A DNA stretch of 64,000 nucleotides. Source: an uncultured Eubacteriales bacterium (GTDB taxonomy: Bacteria; Bacillota; Clostridia; Christensenellales; Borkfalkiaceae). Location of the stretch: positions 52,867-116,866 of the forward strand of contig UQPN01000004.1 in NCBI GenBank assembly GCA_900542935.1, written 5' to 3'. Under the pieces are notes generated by a model. It was not told the DNA's origin. It made no database searches and saw nothing but the letters and a program-made list of their open reading frames with translations. Below, one piece after another: positions 53,375 through 63,846 of the stretch; position 1 is the first letter of the stretch, and the number at the start of each line of letters is the position of its first letter. The position numbers were made by a program, and so were the translations under genes.

Positions 53375-56143
53375 ATGGTGAAGTTAAGAAAGCGTTTGCT
53401 GGTAGCGGCTCTTTCGCTCACGGCGGCAACAAGCGGCGCGATGGGCGCGACGATGCTCTCCGTATCGGGGTCGGCGGACGAAACGGCGAAAGAGGTAAAC
53501 CCTCTCGCGAAGTACGAGTTCAAGGATACGGCGAATATCGGCAAAGATTCCATGGGAAAATACGATTTAACGTTCCGCAACGAATGGAAGGCGGGCGGTA
53601 CGGGCCCCTTGCTCAACGAATATACGGCAATCGAGGGCGGCGGCATTACGTTCAACAACAAATTGTGCCTTGCGGCGGATAAAGATAAAAACGTATTTAA
53701 AGATACTTCCGCCGTTACTATGGTAATGTCGGTAAAAATGGTATCCGGCAGCAACAACTGGGGGCATATCGCCGGCGTGGGCTTTGCCAACGCCAAGAGC
53801 ACGGGTTTATCCGCGCACTCCGCGGCGGACGGCGCCAATCACGTGCGTATCGCTTCCAAAGGTATCGCGGGGCTCGGCGGTTGCTGGGACAGCATCACCG
53901 CCATCAACGGCGAACTGGAAAATTATCATACAATCATCGTCAGCGCGCAGCCGGGCGGCAAAATCCGCGTATGGAACGACGGCGTCCTGCTTTCCGAAGA
54001 GAAAGACGTTCCCGCTACCTGGACGGCGTACGACGAAAACAATATGTTCTCTATCGGCGGCGAATTCAACGGCGCGGCGGCATACACCTCCTCGGCTTCG
54101 TTGAAAAACGTAATCGTATACGATTTCGCCATGGATAACACGGCGGCGGTTGCGTATACGAATAACGGCAAACTCACCGCAGCCGATCTTACGGGCGTAA
54201 CCGCTATTACCGCGGCGACGGCGAAATTCGAAGGCGACGCGACGAAAGTGGCGCTCAACGGCGCGATGAGCGTCGAAAAAATGTTCGAATCGCTCAACGC
54301 GGCCACGGCGGACCTCACTCTTTCGGGCGGCGGTACGGCTTCCGCAAACGTCGTATGGCAGAAAGTGGAAAAAGTCGGCGAAAAATATTACGCCGTGGGC
54401 ACGATCGATACCAAAAAGCTCGGTTACGCAAACCTCGTAAACGAAGTGCGTTACGAACTTTCCGTGGCTTCCGTAAAGGCAATCGGCGCGCCCGTGTTCG
54501 CCGATAACGCGATTACGACTGGCGAACTGAAAGACAGCATGACCGAAACGGAAATGCTTGCTCTCATCAACACCGCCACCGTAACCGTTACCCTGGACGA
54601 TAACTCCACGCAGGACGTAAGAGTAACTTTCAATAAAATCGTTGCGGATATGGGTTCGTACACGGCATACGGCGACGTTCTTCTGGAAGGCAATAAAGTT
54701 GCCACGGCGGAAGTGAAACTCACCGTTACGCAAACCAACGAAGGGCAGATGAAAGAACTTACCCCCGTTGCAAAGTGGACGTTCGATTCCGAAGAAACCA
54801 AACTGAACGACGCCATGGGCAAATACACGCTGCAGTGCGGCGCGAAAGCGGACGGCGACAGAACCAACAACCCCACGGGCACGGGTAAAGTGGAAAACGG
54901 CATGCTGTATTTAAGCGGCGACGATATGCTTACGCTTCCCGAACTCAACGACGTAACCGAAAATATTTCCAACGGCTTCACGCTCAACTTTCAGGTGAAA
55001 CAGGACGGCGACATTTCCGAGCGGCCCAACAAAGGCGAATGGGCGGCTCCCGTATCCTTCGGTTTCAACGACTGGAGCGCCAGCACCTATTGCAGATTCC
55101 TCGTTGCAACGTCGGGCGGCGGCGATATGCTCCGCTTCAACGCGCACGACATCACGAAGAACGATAAAGGCGAAAGTCAGGCGTACTGGGGGCCCGAAGT
55201 TCTTACGCACATCGCAGATGCCATGCACAACATAACGCTCAGCGTTCGTCCCGGCGAATTTGTTAAAATCTATGCGGACGGCGAGTTGGTACAGTCGTTC
55301 CCCTGCCCCGCAGGCTGGAATCTCTCTCATCAGAACATGCAGTTCTCCATCGGCGGCGAATGCGTATGGGGCAACGGCTACGATTATTTCAAAGGCTGGG
55401 TGGATAACGTTACCATTTACAATTTCGCGATGACCGAAGCGCAGTCCGCCGCGTACTGGCAGAAAGGCAAAGTAACCGTGAAAGATATGAGCGGTTCCAT
55501 CATCTCTTCCATCGATTCCACGCCTCATTTCGAAACGGAAGGCGTGTATGCGGACGAAAAGGGACTCAACGATAAACTTACCGCCACGCAGTTCGTCAAC
55601 CGCCTGAAGCCCGCTACGGTAAACGCGCTTCTCGACGACGGCGCAACCACCATCCCCGTAAGCGTTACCTGGAAGACGGTGAAACTTGAATCGGACGGCA
55701 AATATTACGCGATCGGCGAAGTAGACGCCACCAACCTCGGCTACGCCACCACTCTGACGGGAGTTACCGAAGTAAGACAGGAAGTTACCGTAGAAAAGAA
55801 AAACAGAAAAATCGTCATCGACGAAACCATCGAAAACGGCACCGTTACCGCGGATAAAGCGGCGGCGAAACTGGGCGAAAGCGTCGTAATCACCGTAAAG
55901 GCGAACGACGGCTACGAACTGAAAGAACTCACCGTGGGCGGCGAAGCCGTAACGGTGGACGAAAACGGCACGTACACTTTCGCGATCAAGGGTAACAGCG
56001 ACGTGGAAATTTCCGCAACGTTTGCACAAAAGGCGAAGGAAGTTAAAAAATCCGGTTGCAAATCGTCGGTAATCGCGTCCTCCGCAATGCTGGCTGCAGC
56101 GGGAATCGCGGTGTGCGCGGCGCTTAAGAAGAAAAGAGGTTAA
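53375..56143 (+). CDS. Surface protein with two LamG-like domains and a C-terminal Cys-helix-basic tail
   Basis: A 922-residue exported protein with a signal peptide (about 1-34). Two concanavalin-A/LamG-like domains (about 45-255 and 455-700) share a SIGGE motif and a KNVIVYDFAM / DNVTIYNFAM end. Each is followed by Ig-like domains with YYAVGTID / YYAIGEVD, and there is a beta-repeat near 805-880 (ENGTVTADKAAAKLGE). The tail is KKSGCKSS, a hydrophobic stretch and KKKRG. It probably binds a polysaccharide at the cell surface for the transporter encoded 3 bp downstream. GGAGG precedes the ATG. Confidence 0.85.
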   Translation: MVKLRKRLLVAALSLTAATSGAMGATMLSVSGSADETAKEVNPLAKYEFKDTANIGKDSMGKYDLTFRNEWKAGGTGPLLNEYTAIEGGGITFNNKLCLAADKDKNVFKDTSAVTMVMSVKMVSGSNNWGHIAGVGFANAKSTGLSAHSAADGANHVRIASKGIAGLGGCWDSITAINGELENYHTIIVSAQPGGKIRVWNDGVLLSEEKDVPATWTAYDENNMFSIGGEFNGAAAYTSSASLKNVIVYDFAMDNTAAVAYTNNGKLTAADLTGVTAITAATAKFEGDATKVALNGAMSVEKMFESLNAATADLTLSGGGTASANVVWQKVEKVGEKYYAVGTIDTKKLGYANLVNEVRYELSVASVKAIGAPVFADNAITTGELKDSMTETEMLALINTATVTVTLDDNSTQDVRVTFNKIVADMGSYTAYGDVLLEGNKVATAEVKLTVTQTNEGQMKELTPVAKWTFDSEETKLNDAMGKYTLQCGAKADGDRTNNPTGTGKVENGMLYLSGDDMLTLPELNDVTENISNGFTLNFQVKQDGDISERPNKGEWAAPVSFGFNDWSASTYCRFLVATSGGGDMLRFNAHDITKNDKGESQAYWGPEVLTHIADAMHNITLSVRPGEFVKIYADGELVQSFPCPAGWNLSHQNMQFSIGGECVWGNGYDYFKGWVDNVTIYNFAMTEAQSAAYWQKGKVTVKDMSGSIISSIDSTPHFETEGVYADEKGLNDKLTATQFVNRLKPATVNALLDDGATTIPVSVTWKTVKLESDGKYYAIGEVDATNLGYATTLTGVTEVRQEVTVEKKNRKIVIDETIENGTVTADKAAAKLGESVVITVKANDGYELKELTVGGEAVTVDENGTYTFAIKGNSDVEISATFAQKAKEVKKSGCKSSVIASSAMLAAAGIAVCAALKKKRG

Positions 56144-56146
56144 AGC

Positions 56147-57931
56147 ATGAAAAATTTTATTAAAACTATCGTTACGGGCGCGGTAGCCTGCGGCGTCATC
56201 CTTTCGGTCGGCGCCTGCAAGGCGAAGCCCGGCGGCTCGGCGAACGAAGAATGGCATGAAGACAGCATCAAGAACATTACTTTGTTCTGCAACGACTGGG
56301 AACAGTTCAATAACGGCGCGGCGGTGAACAGCCCCGTGTATAAAAAACTGAAAGCCGTTACGAAGTGCGACATACAGGCGAAATCCACCGGACTCGAAAC
56401 GTATTACAGCACGCTCGATCTGATGAGAAACAAGGGCACCCTTACGGAAATGTTCATCGTGAACGGACCGAAAGATCCCAAGTTTTTCAACAATCTCATC
56501 CGCGACGACGAAATCATCGCCGTTTCCGATTACGTCAACGAGTCCACGAAAGATAAGTATCCGTACCTGTACGAATATATGCAGCAGTACGATTACATGA
56601 AATCCAACCTCACGTACGCTGGCGGAAAGAGCTGGTTCATCCCCGTGAAGTGGAGCAACGAAAAATCGTTGTACGTCCGCCGCGACTGGATTAAAAACCT
56701 CAACAATAAAATCGACGATATTCTGGTTGCGGACGGCGTGGTATCGGATAAGAGCCAAATCACCGAGCAGATGCGTAACGAGCATAAGTTCAGCGAAGAG
56801 GGCCCGCAGACGATTGCGGACTTCTACGAACTGGCGCGCGCGTTCACGCTGTACGATCCCGACGGCAACGGCAAAAACGATACGTACGGCTACGTTACCG
56901 AAAGCAACCGCGATATGGATTCGTGGCTGCACGTGGCGTACGGCACGGGCTGGAAGATGTGGATGAAAGATACGGCTACGGGCGAATATTCCAACAGCGC
57001 CACATCCGATTCTTCCATGATGGCTACGGCGTTGCTTGCCAAAATGGTGAACGACGGCTACGTTTCCGAAGAAGTCGCCACCAAGAACGTGGGTAACAAG
57101 CAGGAAGATTTCGCCAACGGCAAAGCGGGCATGATGTACGCGCACAACTGGTATAACGTAATTTCCGCCACGATGATGAGCGCCACTTCCGGGCTTACCG
57201 TACAAGGCGCAAGGGAGAAAATTCTCATCAAAGATCCTCCCGCGGGCAAAAACGGCGAATATGGCGGACAGGGCGATATTCAGTACTACCGCGGCTGGTG
57301 TATCAGAAGCGGCATGAGCGTGGAACGCCGCGAAGCGTGCCTGAAGCTGATGGAATATCTGCACAGCCCCGAAGGGCTCGAACTTGTCAATTACGGCGTG
57401 ATGGGCGAGCACTGGGAATGGAAGGACGACGAAGAAGGCGGCGAAAAGGTTTCGCTTTGCAAAGCCGATCCGCAGGGGTTTGTTCAGGCTCTGCGCTGGA
57501 CGGATCCGGCGGCGTTCATCTCGTATCTTACCTACACGCCGCACGAAGCGGAAGCGCTGCTCACCAACGGAGATATTCTCACGGCGCGCGCCGAAGCCAG
57601 CGAAAAGTGCATGATCCTTTCCGATTATCCCGACGTTACCACCGAGTCGATTATTCAGTATCAGACGGCAGCGTATTCCTATTTCGACGAAACCGTGCTG
57701 AAAATGATCGTGAAAAAAGGCAGCGATTCTCTCGCCGCCGGCTGGACGTACGACGCGAAAACGTGGAAAACGGACGGCATGACGAAGCTCTACACCGTAT
57801 CGCAGAAGATGCAGGACGAGTGGAATCAATTCAAAATCACGTACAACACCACTTATAAAGGCGCGCAGATGCAAAGCGAATACAACGATTTCATCAAAAG
57901 CGGAAAAGCGGTGAAAGTAACCAAAGACTGA
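56147..57931 (+). CDS. ABC transporter solute-binding lipoprotein (LipO/YtcQ-like)
   Basis: A 594-residue lipoprotein with lipobox SVGAC (Cys24). It is the large type of family-1 sugar-binding protein that pairs with LplB/LplC permeases, and includes the calcium-loop-like DPDGNGKNDTYGY typical of that group near residue 240. It captures oligosaccharides outside the membrane. It starts 3 bp after the surface-protein stop. No ATPase gene lies in the operon; these systems usually share an MsmK-type ATPase. Confidence 0.92.
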   Translation: MKNFIKTIVTGAVACGVILSVGACKAKPGGSANEEWHEDSIKNITLFCNDWEQFNNGAAVNSPVYKKLKAVTKCDIQAKSTGLETYYSTLDLMRNKGTLTEMFIVNGPKDPKFFNNLIRDDEIIAVSDYVNESTKDKYPYLYEYMQQYDYMKSNLTYAGGKSWFIPVKWSNEKSLYVRRDWIKNLNNKIDDILVADGVVSDKSQITEQMRNEHKFSEEGPQTIADFYELARAFTLYDPDGNGKNDTYGYVTESNRDMDSWLHVAYGTGWKMWMKDTATGEYSNSATSDSSMMATALLAKMVNDGYVSEEVATKNVGNKQEDFANGKAGMMYAHNWYNVISATMMSATSGLTVQGAREKILIKDPPAGKNGEYGGQGDIQYYRGWCIRSGMSVERREACLKLMEYLHSPEGLELVNYGVMGEHWEWKDDEEGGEKVSLCKADPQGFVQALRWTDPAAFISYLTYTPHEAEALLTNGDILTARAEASEKCMILSDYPDVTTESIIQYQTAAYSYFDETVLKMIVKKGSDSLAAGWTYDAKTWKTDGMTKLYTVSQKMQDEWNQFKITYNTTYKGAQMQSEYNDFIKSGKAVKVTKD

Positions 57932-58044
57932 TTTTTCCCTTAGGGGAAAGTAAACGGATTCGGCGGAGTTGCGGCAAAATATGCCCGATGGATTTTGTTG
58001 CGGCTCCGCCCTGTCGCTTTCCGGGCGATGATTATGGAGGAATT

Positions 58045-59712
58045 ATGAAGAAAAAGACGTTACTTGCCGCCCTGTGCGCGGCGGCTCTCGCGTTTTCTGC
58101 GGCGGGCTGTTCCGAAAATCCCGATAACGGAGGAAATACCGGCATGCAGGCGAAGGGCACGATAGTGGCTACCGCGTACGATAACGCGGAAGTGAAAAAA
58201 ATAGAAGAAACGCAGGCGGGCGACGCCGCTACCTGGCAAGCGCAGGTATTCACCTCAAACGGCGGAAACAACGATATGCCCACTACGGACGCGTTGATTA
58301 AAAGCCCGTGGCACACCCTGAAAATCAACGGAAAAACCGTTCCCGTGTACACGGCGCGCTGCGGCAAAGGCTCGCACTCTTACGCCTGGGTAGACGTGGC
58401 GGATAACACGCGCGATTTCGTGCTGGATACGCAGCTTACGTTATCGGAAAGTGCCGCGAAATGCGTTGTGCTGCCGCTCAATAAAAACGTAGAGGCGAAA
58501 AAATCCGGCAATACGTATTCCGCGTTCATCACGAAGTACGGCTCGTATACGTTCACGTTCGCCGAAACCGAAGACGCCGAAGCCACCGATCCGAAGTTTG
58601 CGCCGATCACCCTGATGGTAACGCAGGAATCCCCGTTAAAAACGCCCGACGGCTACAACCGTGTCGATATCGAAGCGGGTTATCACGACGATTACGAACT
58701 GGAATTTTCCGAAGAAGAAACCGTGTATTATTTCAAAAAAGGTCTGCACGAAATTTCTTCCGTCAATGTTCCGTCCAACAGTATTCTCTATCTCGAACGC
58801 GGCGCGTATCTTAAAGTAACCGACCGCGGCAGCGACGGCACAGGCTGGAACACGAAAACCGCGCTGCATACCGAAAACACCGAAAACGTACAGATTCTCG
58901 GTCGCGGACTTCTTGATACGGGCGAAGTACTCGGCGGCGACAATAAACGTAAACACGTCGTCAACGTCGGCTCGGCGGAAAACGTACTTATCGAAGGGCT
59001 TACGGTCATCAATTCCAACACCTGGACGATGTGCGCCTACAATTCCGATAACGTGCGCTTCAATTCGAATCTGCTGCTTTCTTACAGAACGTATTCCGAC
59101 GGGTTGATGTTCAGCGAATGCAGCAATTCTTCGGGCAGATACAATTTCGTGCGCACGGGCGACGACGCCATCGAATACAAGGGCACCGGCTGGCAGAACG
59201 GCAGCGCGCAGGGCACGGTGGGCAACAACAATATTTTCGAATACAACGATTGCTGGACGGATAAAGGTTCGGGCTACTGCCTCACGTGGGAATCGGAGTG
59301 CGACATGACGTTCAGAAACAACAACGTCGGCTTCGCGCAGCCCACCTGGTCAAGCGGCAACAACGCGCTCGATTGCCGTCTGGGCACCAACGCAACGAAA
59401 ACGTGGGAAAACATCACTTTCGAAAACATCGAAGTGTACCGTTGCATTTCTCCCAACGTAATGATTTGTCAGGTGAGCGGCAGAGGCGGCAATTTAAAGA
59501 ACGTTCTGTTTAAAAACATCAAAGTACATTCCACGGAAACGGGCGTATACGCGTTTACGATGAACTTTTCGGCTGCGGGCGGCTCCATCGAAAACATCGC
59601 GTTGCAGAATATCGATTTCTGCGGCAGAATACTTACCGCCGCCGATAAAGAAGATTCGTCCCTGTTCAGAAATCTTGCAGGCAAATATTTCGACGAACTT
59701 ACCGTAAAATGA
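58045..59712 (+). CDS. Right-handed beta-helix lipoprotein, probable glycoside hydrolase
   Basis: A 555-residue lipoprotein with lipobox AAGC (Cys22). An N-terminal beta domain (about 40-200) is followed by a parallel beta-helix with repeated N/V/I ladders (ENVLIEGLTVINSNTWTM, then DDAIEYKG and ENITFENIEVYRC). The layout resembles GH28/GH49-like enzymes; DDAIEYKG may hold catalytic Asp residues. It would cut a polysaccharide at the surface before import. GGAGG precedes ATG 58045. Exact family uncertain. Confidence 0.78.
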   Translation: MKKKTLLAALCAAALAFSAAGCSENPDNGGNTGMQAKGTIVATAYDNAEVKKIEETQAGDAATWQAQVFTSNGGNNDMPTTDALIKSPWHTLKINGKTVPVYTARCGKGSHSYAWVDVADNTRDFVLDTQLTLSESAAKCVVLPLNKNVEAKKSGNTYSAFITKYGSYTFTFAETEDAEATDPKFAPITLMVTQESPLKTPDGYNRVDIEAGYHDDYELEFSEEETVYYFKKGLHEISSVNVPSNSILYLERGAYLKVTDRGSDGTGWNTKTALHTENTENVQILGRGLLDTGEVLGGDNKRKHVVNVGSAENVLIEGLTVINSNTWTMCAYNSDNVRFNSNLLLSYRTYSDGLMFSECSNSSGRYNFVRTGDDAIEYKGTGWQNGSAQGTVGNNNIFEYNDCWTDKGSGYCLTWESECDMTFRNNNVGFAQPTWSSGNNALDCRLGTNATKTWENITFENIEVYRCISPNVMICQVSGRGGNLKNVLFKNIKVHSTETGVYAFTMNFSAAGGSIENIALQNIDFCGRILTAADKEDSSLFRNLAGKYFDELTVK

Positions 59713-59721
59713 GGAAAGGAT

Positions 59722-60726
59722 ATGAATAGCGATATTCAGAACAAAACTGCCGCGGAAACGGAAAACGTTTCCGCGAAGGCAGAAACCGCGCAGGGCGGAA
59801 AAAAGAAAAAATACAAGCGGCTGATAAGCCGTATCGTGCTGAACAAGCAGATTTATCTGATGCTTTTGCCCGTCGTGCTGTTTTACATAGTGTATTCGTA
59901 CGTTCCCATGTACGGCATCACGCTCGCCTGGAAAGATTACCGCCCGAAGTACGGTATCGAGGGCAGCCCGTGGGTAGGCTGGGAAAACTTCCGTCGGTTG
60001 TTTTCCTTTCCCGATCTTCCGCGTGCCATCAGAAACACGCTGATTATCTCCGTGCTGAAGCTTTGCGTCTGCTTCCCGCTGCCCATTCTCGTGGCTCTGC
60101 TTCTCAACGAAGTGTTCAATAAATCCTACAAGAAAGCGGTGCAGACGATGATTTACCTGCCGAATTTCATTTCGTGGGTAGTGCTCGGCGGCATCATCAA
60201 AACGCTGCTTGCCAAAGACGACGGCGCCATCAACAATCTCATCGCCCTTTTCGGCGGCGAACGCGTCGCGTTCATGATTCGTCCGGAATTTTTCCGTACG
60301 ATTCTCATCGTCGCGGAAATCTGGAAGGGCACGGGCTGGGGCACGATTATCTATATCGCGGCGATCAGCGGCATCGACGCGTCGCTGTACGAAGCGGCGA
60401 AAATCGACGGCTGCAAGCGCGGTTCCATTATTCTGCGTATCACGCTCCCCATGATTTTCCCCGTCATCACCGTCATGTTCATCATGCAGCTTTCCAACAT
60501 CATGAACGCGGGCTTCGATTCGGTGTATAACCTGTATTGTCCCAACGTGTTCGATACGGCGGATATCATCGATACGTACGCGTACCGGCTGTTTATGGAC
60601 GAACACGATTATCCTTTGTCGTCGGCGGTGGGTATCTTCAAAACGTCCGTTAACTTCGTGTTGCTTCTCGCAGGCAACTTCATCACGAAGAAGATTAACG
60701 GTTACAGCATGTTCTCTATCGATTGA
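59722..60726 (+). CDS. Sugar ABC transporter permease, LplB type
   Basis: A 334-residue permease with six helices after a ~35-residue charged N-terminal extension. The coupling motif EAAKIDGCKRGSIILRITLP (EAA loop) is intact; PMYGITLAWKDYRP and GFDSVYNLYCPNVFDTADII are typical of LplB/YtcP partners. It starts 9 bp after the beta-helix gene. Confidence 0.92.
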   Translation: MNSDIQNKTAAETENVSAKAETAQGGKKKKYKRLISRIVLNKQIYLMLLPVVLFYIVYSYVPMYGITLAWKDYRPKYGIEGSPWVGWENFRRLFSFPDLPRAIRNTLIISVLKLCVCFPLPILVALLLNEVFNKSYKKAVQTMIYLPNFISWVVLGGIIKTLLAKDDGAINNLIALFGGERVAFMIRPEFFRTILIVAEIWKGTGWGTIIYIAAISGIDASLYEAAKIDGCKRGSIILRITLPMIFPVITVMFIMQLSNIMNAGFDSVYNLYCPNVFDTADIIDTYAYRLFMDEHDYPLSSAVGIFKTSVNFVLLLAGNFITKKINGYSMFSID

Positions 60727-60735
60727 GGTGGCGGT

Positions 60736-61662
60736 ATGAATAAAGCGGATAATCCCAACTATACGATAAAAATCATCGACGGACAGGCGCAGTACGTCAG
60801 GAAGAACAAAATGACGGCGTTCGACTGGGTAAACTACACGATTCTCGGCATCTTCGCCCTTGTGTGCGTTCTTCCCTGCATATACGAACTGCTGTTGAGT
60901 TTCTCTTCCAAAAACGATTACCTGAATGCGAATCTCATCGTTTTTCCCAAACACTTCAATTTCGAAAACTATAAAGTTACGCTGTATCAGGATAAAATCT
61001 TTCAGGCGTTCGGCGTATCGCTCGTCGTTACGATCGGCAGCGTGATTTACAGCCTCGTGCTCACGTCGCTCGGCGCGTACGCGTTTACGAAGAAAGACGT
61101 TCCGGGATTGAAAATCATCTTCTTTTTCATTATCTGCACGATGTTCTTCGGCGGCGGACTGGTTCCGTTCTATCTCACCGTAAACGACACGGTGGGCACG
61201 GAAAATCTGTGGTCGCTCATCATTCCTTTCGGGATCAACACTTTCAATATGATCGTTCTGCGCAACTTTTTCAATCAGGTGCCGGAAAGCATCATCGATT
61301 CCTGCCGGCTGGACGGCGCAAGCGAATTCCGGATTCTTTTCTCGTTCGTGATTCCGCTCTCCAAAGCCGGCGTGGCAACCATTATGATGTACTACCTCGT
61401 CGCCAAGTGGGACGACTGGTACTGGCCCGCCATCTTCCTGCAGGAAAGAAGCGAACTCGCGCCTCTCGCACTGAAAATCCGTCAGGGACTCAACAACGAA
61501 CGCGGCGAAGGACAGGGCGGCGGCTGGGATCCTTCCAAAGTGTTCGAACAAGGCTCCAACGCCGCGATGATCGTCATCGGGCTCATCCCCATTCTGATTA
61601 TCTATCCTTTATTGCAGAAATATTTCACGAAGGGCGTGATGATCGGCGCGGTGAAAGGCTGA
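60736..61662 (+). CDS. Sugar ABC transporter permease, LplC type
   Basis: A 308-residue second permease with six helices. Its coupling loop reads ESIIDSCRLDGASEFRILFS, and the end ITKKY-like LLQKYFTKGVMIGAVKG is the classic LplC C-terminus. It forms the membrane channel with LplB. GGTGGCGG precedes the ATG, 9 bp after lplB. A 7-bp hairpin (GTTCCGC, GCGGAAC) follows before GH36. Confidence 0.92.
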   Translation: MNKADNPNYTIKIIDGQAQYVRKNKMTAFDWVNYTILGIFALVCVLPCIYELLLSFSSKNDYLNANLIVFPKHFNFENYKVTLYQDKIFQAFGVSLVVTIGSVIYSLVLTSLGAYAFTKKDVPGLKIIFFFIICTMFFGGGLVPFYLTVNDTVGTENLWSLIIPFGINTFNMIVLRNFFNQVPESIIDSCRLDGASEFRILFSFVIPLSKAGVATIMMYYLVAKWDDWYWPAIFLQERSELAPLALKIRQGLNNERGEGQGGGWDPSKVFEQGSNAAMIVIGLIPILIIYPLLQKYFTKGVMIGAVKG

Positions 61663-61719
61663 TAACGTTTTGCGCGCACCAAAGTTCCGCACGGCGGAAC
61701 GTCCTAAATTCAGATTACT

Positions 61720-63831
61720 ATGACTATAGACAAGAAATTTTATCAACTGGGCGATATCGCGGTTGCCTTCGTTACCGTAGACGGAGTAACCGAAACGGTG
61801 TTTATTCCGGAGGGCATGCAGGAAAAACTGAACGACGAAAAACTTGCCGGAATCTCGCCCCTCGGCTGGATGATTTCCCCGGAAGCGCAGGTACACGTCG
61901 CGCTTTCCGGCGACGGCGTCGCCAACGATTTTTCGCCCGGCATCACGCTCCGCAACAGCGATACGGCTTTTTCGCTGAAATTCGGCGGCGTACGGCTTTT
62001 TGAAGAAAACGGCAGAAAAACTCTTACGGCAACGTTTAAAAACGAAAACGGACTGATTGCCCGTCAGGTATATTCCCTTTGCGGCGCGGGCTGCGTCGAA
62101 ACGTATACCGAGCTGGAAAACCGCGGGAATCCCGTTACCGTGGAGGCGCTTCCAAGCTTTAATATGGCGCGCCTTTCACCTTTCGAACGGTTCGACGATC
62201 CGCGCGACATAGTGATTCACCGGCTGATCAGCAACTGGAGCGGCGAGGGCAAATTATATTCGGTTACGGCGGCGGATCTTGCGTTCGAAGCCTCCTGGTC
62301 GGGGCTCGGCGTGCGCACGCTGCGCATTTCGCAGACGGGCACGATGCCCGCCCGCGGCTATCTGCCGTTCATTTCGGTGGAAGATAAAAAGAACGGCGTA
62401 TGCTGGGCGGCGGAAATCGAAGCGCCCGCGTCGTGGACGATTGAAGCGGTGTTCCGCAACAACGCGATTTCCGTGGGCGGCGGCAGGGGGGATTTTCTTT
62501 CCGCACACTGGCGCAAAACGCTGCGGACGGGCGAAACAGAACGCACGGGCAAAGCGTGGCTCACGGTGGCGGAAGGCGGACTGGAAAAAGCCGCCGCGCG
62601 CCTCGTCAGGCATTTCGATAACCGCGCCGTCGGGAAAACCGAGCTCGATCTGCCCGTATTATACAACGAATACTGCTACACGTGGGGCAAACCGGAGGCG
62701 AAAACGCTGGAAAAAATGCTCCCGACGATCGCCTCGCTCGGCTGCAGATATTTCGTGGTGGACGACGGCTGGTTTTACAACGTCTACAACGAAAAACGCT
62801 ACGTCATCGGCGACTGGAACGTCAACCTTGAATATTATCCCCAAGGCTTGAAAGCGTTTGCCGATAAAGTCCGTTCTTACGGCATGATTCCCGGCATCTG
62901 GTACGAATTCGAATGCGTCAGCGAAAGCAGCGATTTATACAGGGAACACCCCGAATGGCTGCTCACGCGCGACGGAAAAATCATCAATCACGGCGGCAAA
63001 ACGTTCCTTGATTTCCGTAAAGAGGAAGTGAAAGAGTACCTGCGCGAAAAGGTGATTAAAAACCTCGTCGATAACGGCATCGGCTACATGAAGGTGGATT
63101 ATAACGGCAATGTCGGATTCGGCGCGGACGGCGCGGAATCGTATGGCGAAGCGGTACGGCAGCATATCGACGACGTGCTGGCGTTCTTCGAAGAAATCAA
63201 AAGAACCGTTCCTTCGCTGATTCTCGAAATCTGCTCGTCGGGCGGCATGCGGCACGAACCCCGCTTCCTGTCGCTGGGGGATATGTGCTCGTTTTCCGAC
63301 GCGCACGAAAACGCGGGCGGCGTACCCGTCGCCATGAATCTGCACCGCTTTATCCCTCCCGCAATGTTGCAGATCTGGGCGACGATCCGCGACGAATACA
63401 ACGCGGACGACGTAAAATTCACCATGGCGAAAGCCATGCTCGGCAGAATCTGCTTTTCGGGCAACCTCGGCAACAAACCGAAGGAAATTACGGATATTTT
63501 AAAAGAATCGGTGGCGTTTTACGAAAAACTCAAGCCGACAATCGCGCACGGCGAAACGCTGGAAATCAACGACGGCGGAATTACAAGTTACCTCTTCGCG
63601 AAAGGCTCGCCGTATCTCGTCCGCCGTTCGGACGACGGCGTTTATAAAATCGTGTACGCGTTCTCCGTCGAATCGGAAATGCATCGTTTCGAAGTGGATT
63701 GCGGAAATTATTCCGTCGCGGATGCGTTCAACGCGCCCGCCGATACGAAAATGCAGGGCGGTAAACTGATATTCACGTCCGGCAATGAAAAAAATTTCGG
63801 CTGTGTGATTCTTTTGAAGAAGAACGGCTGA
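61720..63831 (+). CDS. GH36-family alpha-galactosidase
   Basis: A 703-residue intracellular enzyme with no signal peptide. The beta-supersandwich N-domain precedes the TIM barrel. Catalytic nucleophile D460 lies in YMKVDYNGNVG and acid/base D527 in CSFSDAHE, after the family motif ICSSGGMRHEPRF. It would release terminal alpha-galactose from imported oligosaccharides. The ribosome binding site is poor, so translation may depend on coupling to the upstream genes or on an alternative start. Confidence 0.92.
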   Translation: MTIDKKFYQLGDIAVAFVTVDGVTETVFIPEGMQEKLNDEKLAGISPLGWMISPEAQVHVALSGDGVANDFSPGITLRNSDTAFSLKFGGVRLFEENGRKTLTATFKNENGLIARQVYSLCGAGCVETYTELENRGNPVTVEALPSFNMARLSPFERFDDPRDIVIHRLISNWSGEGKLYSVTAADLAFEASWSGLGVRTLRISQTGTMPARGYLPFISVEDKKNGVCWAAEIEAPASWTIEAVFRNNAISVGGGRGDFLSAHWRKTLRTGETERTGKAWLTVAEGGLEKAAARLVRHFDNRAVGKTELDLPVLYNEYCYTWGKPEAKTLEKMLPTIASLGCRYFVVDDGWFYNVYNEKRYVIGDWNVNLEYYPQGLKAFADKVRSYGMIPGIWYEFECVSESSDLYREHPEWLLTRDGKIINHGGKTFLDFRKEEVKEYLREKVIKNLVDNGIGYMKVDYNGNVGFGADGAESYGEAVRQHIDDVLAFFEEIKRTVPSLILEICSSGGMRHEPRFLSLGDMCSFSDAHENAGGVPVAMNLHRFIPPAMLQIWATIRDEYNADDVKFTMAKAMLGRICFSGNLGNKPKEITDILKESVAFYEKLKPTIAHGETLEINDGGITSYLFAKGSPYLVRRSDDGVYKIVYAFSVESEMHRFEVDCGNYSVADAFNAPADTKMQGGKLIFTSGNEKNFGCVILLKKNG

Positions 63832-63846
63832 ACAAAGGGAAAAGGT

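Noticed and set aside
54911..57874. 987-codon open frame on the minus strand, antisense to the surface-protein and solute-binding genes
   Set aside because: It is a shadow of codon bias. The plus-strand genes have signal peptides, ribosome binding sites and family motifs; the antisense product has none and is rich in His, Arg and Val.
59494..61551. 685-codon minus-strand frame opposite the permease genes
   Set aside because: It is antisense to two clear permeases, has no ribosome binding site and a composition typical of shadow frames.
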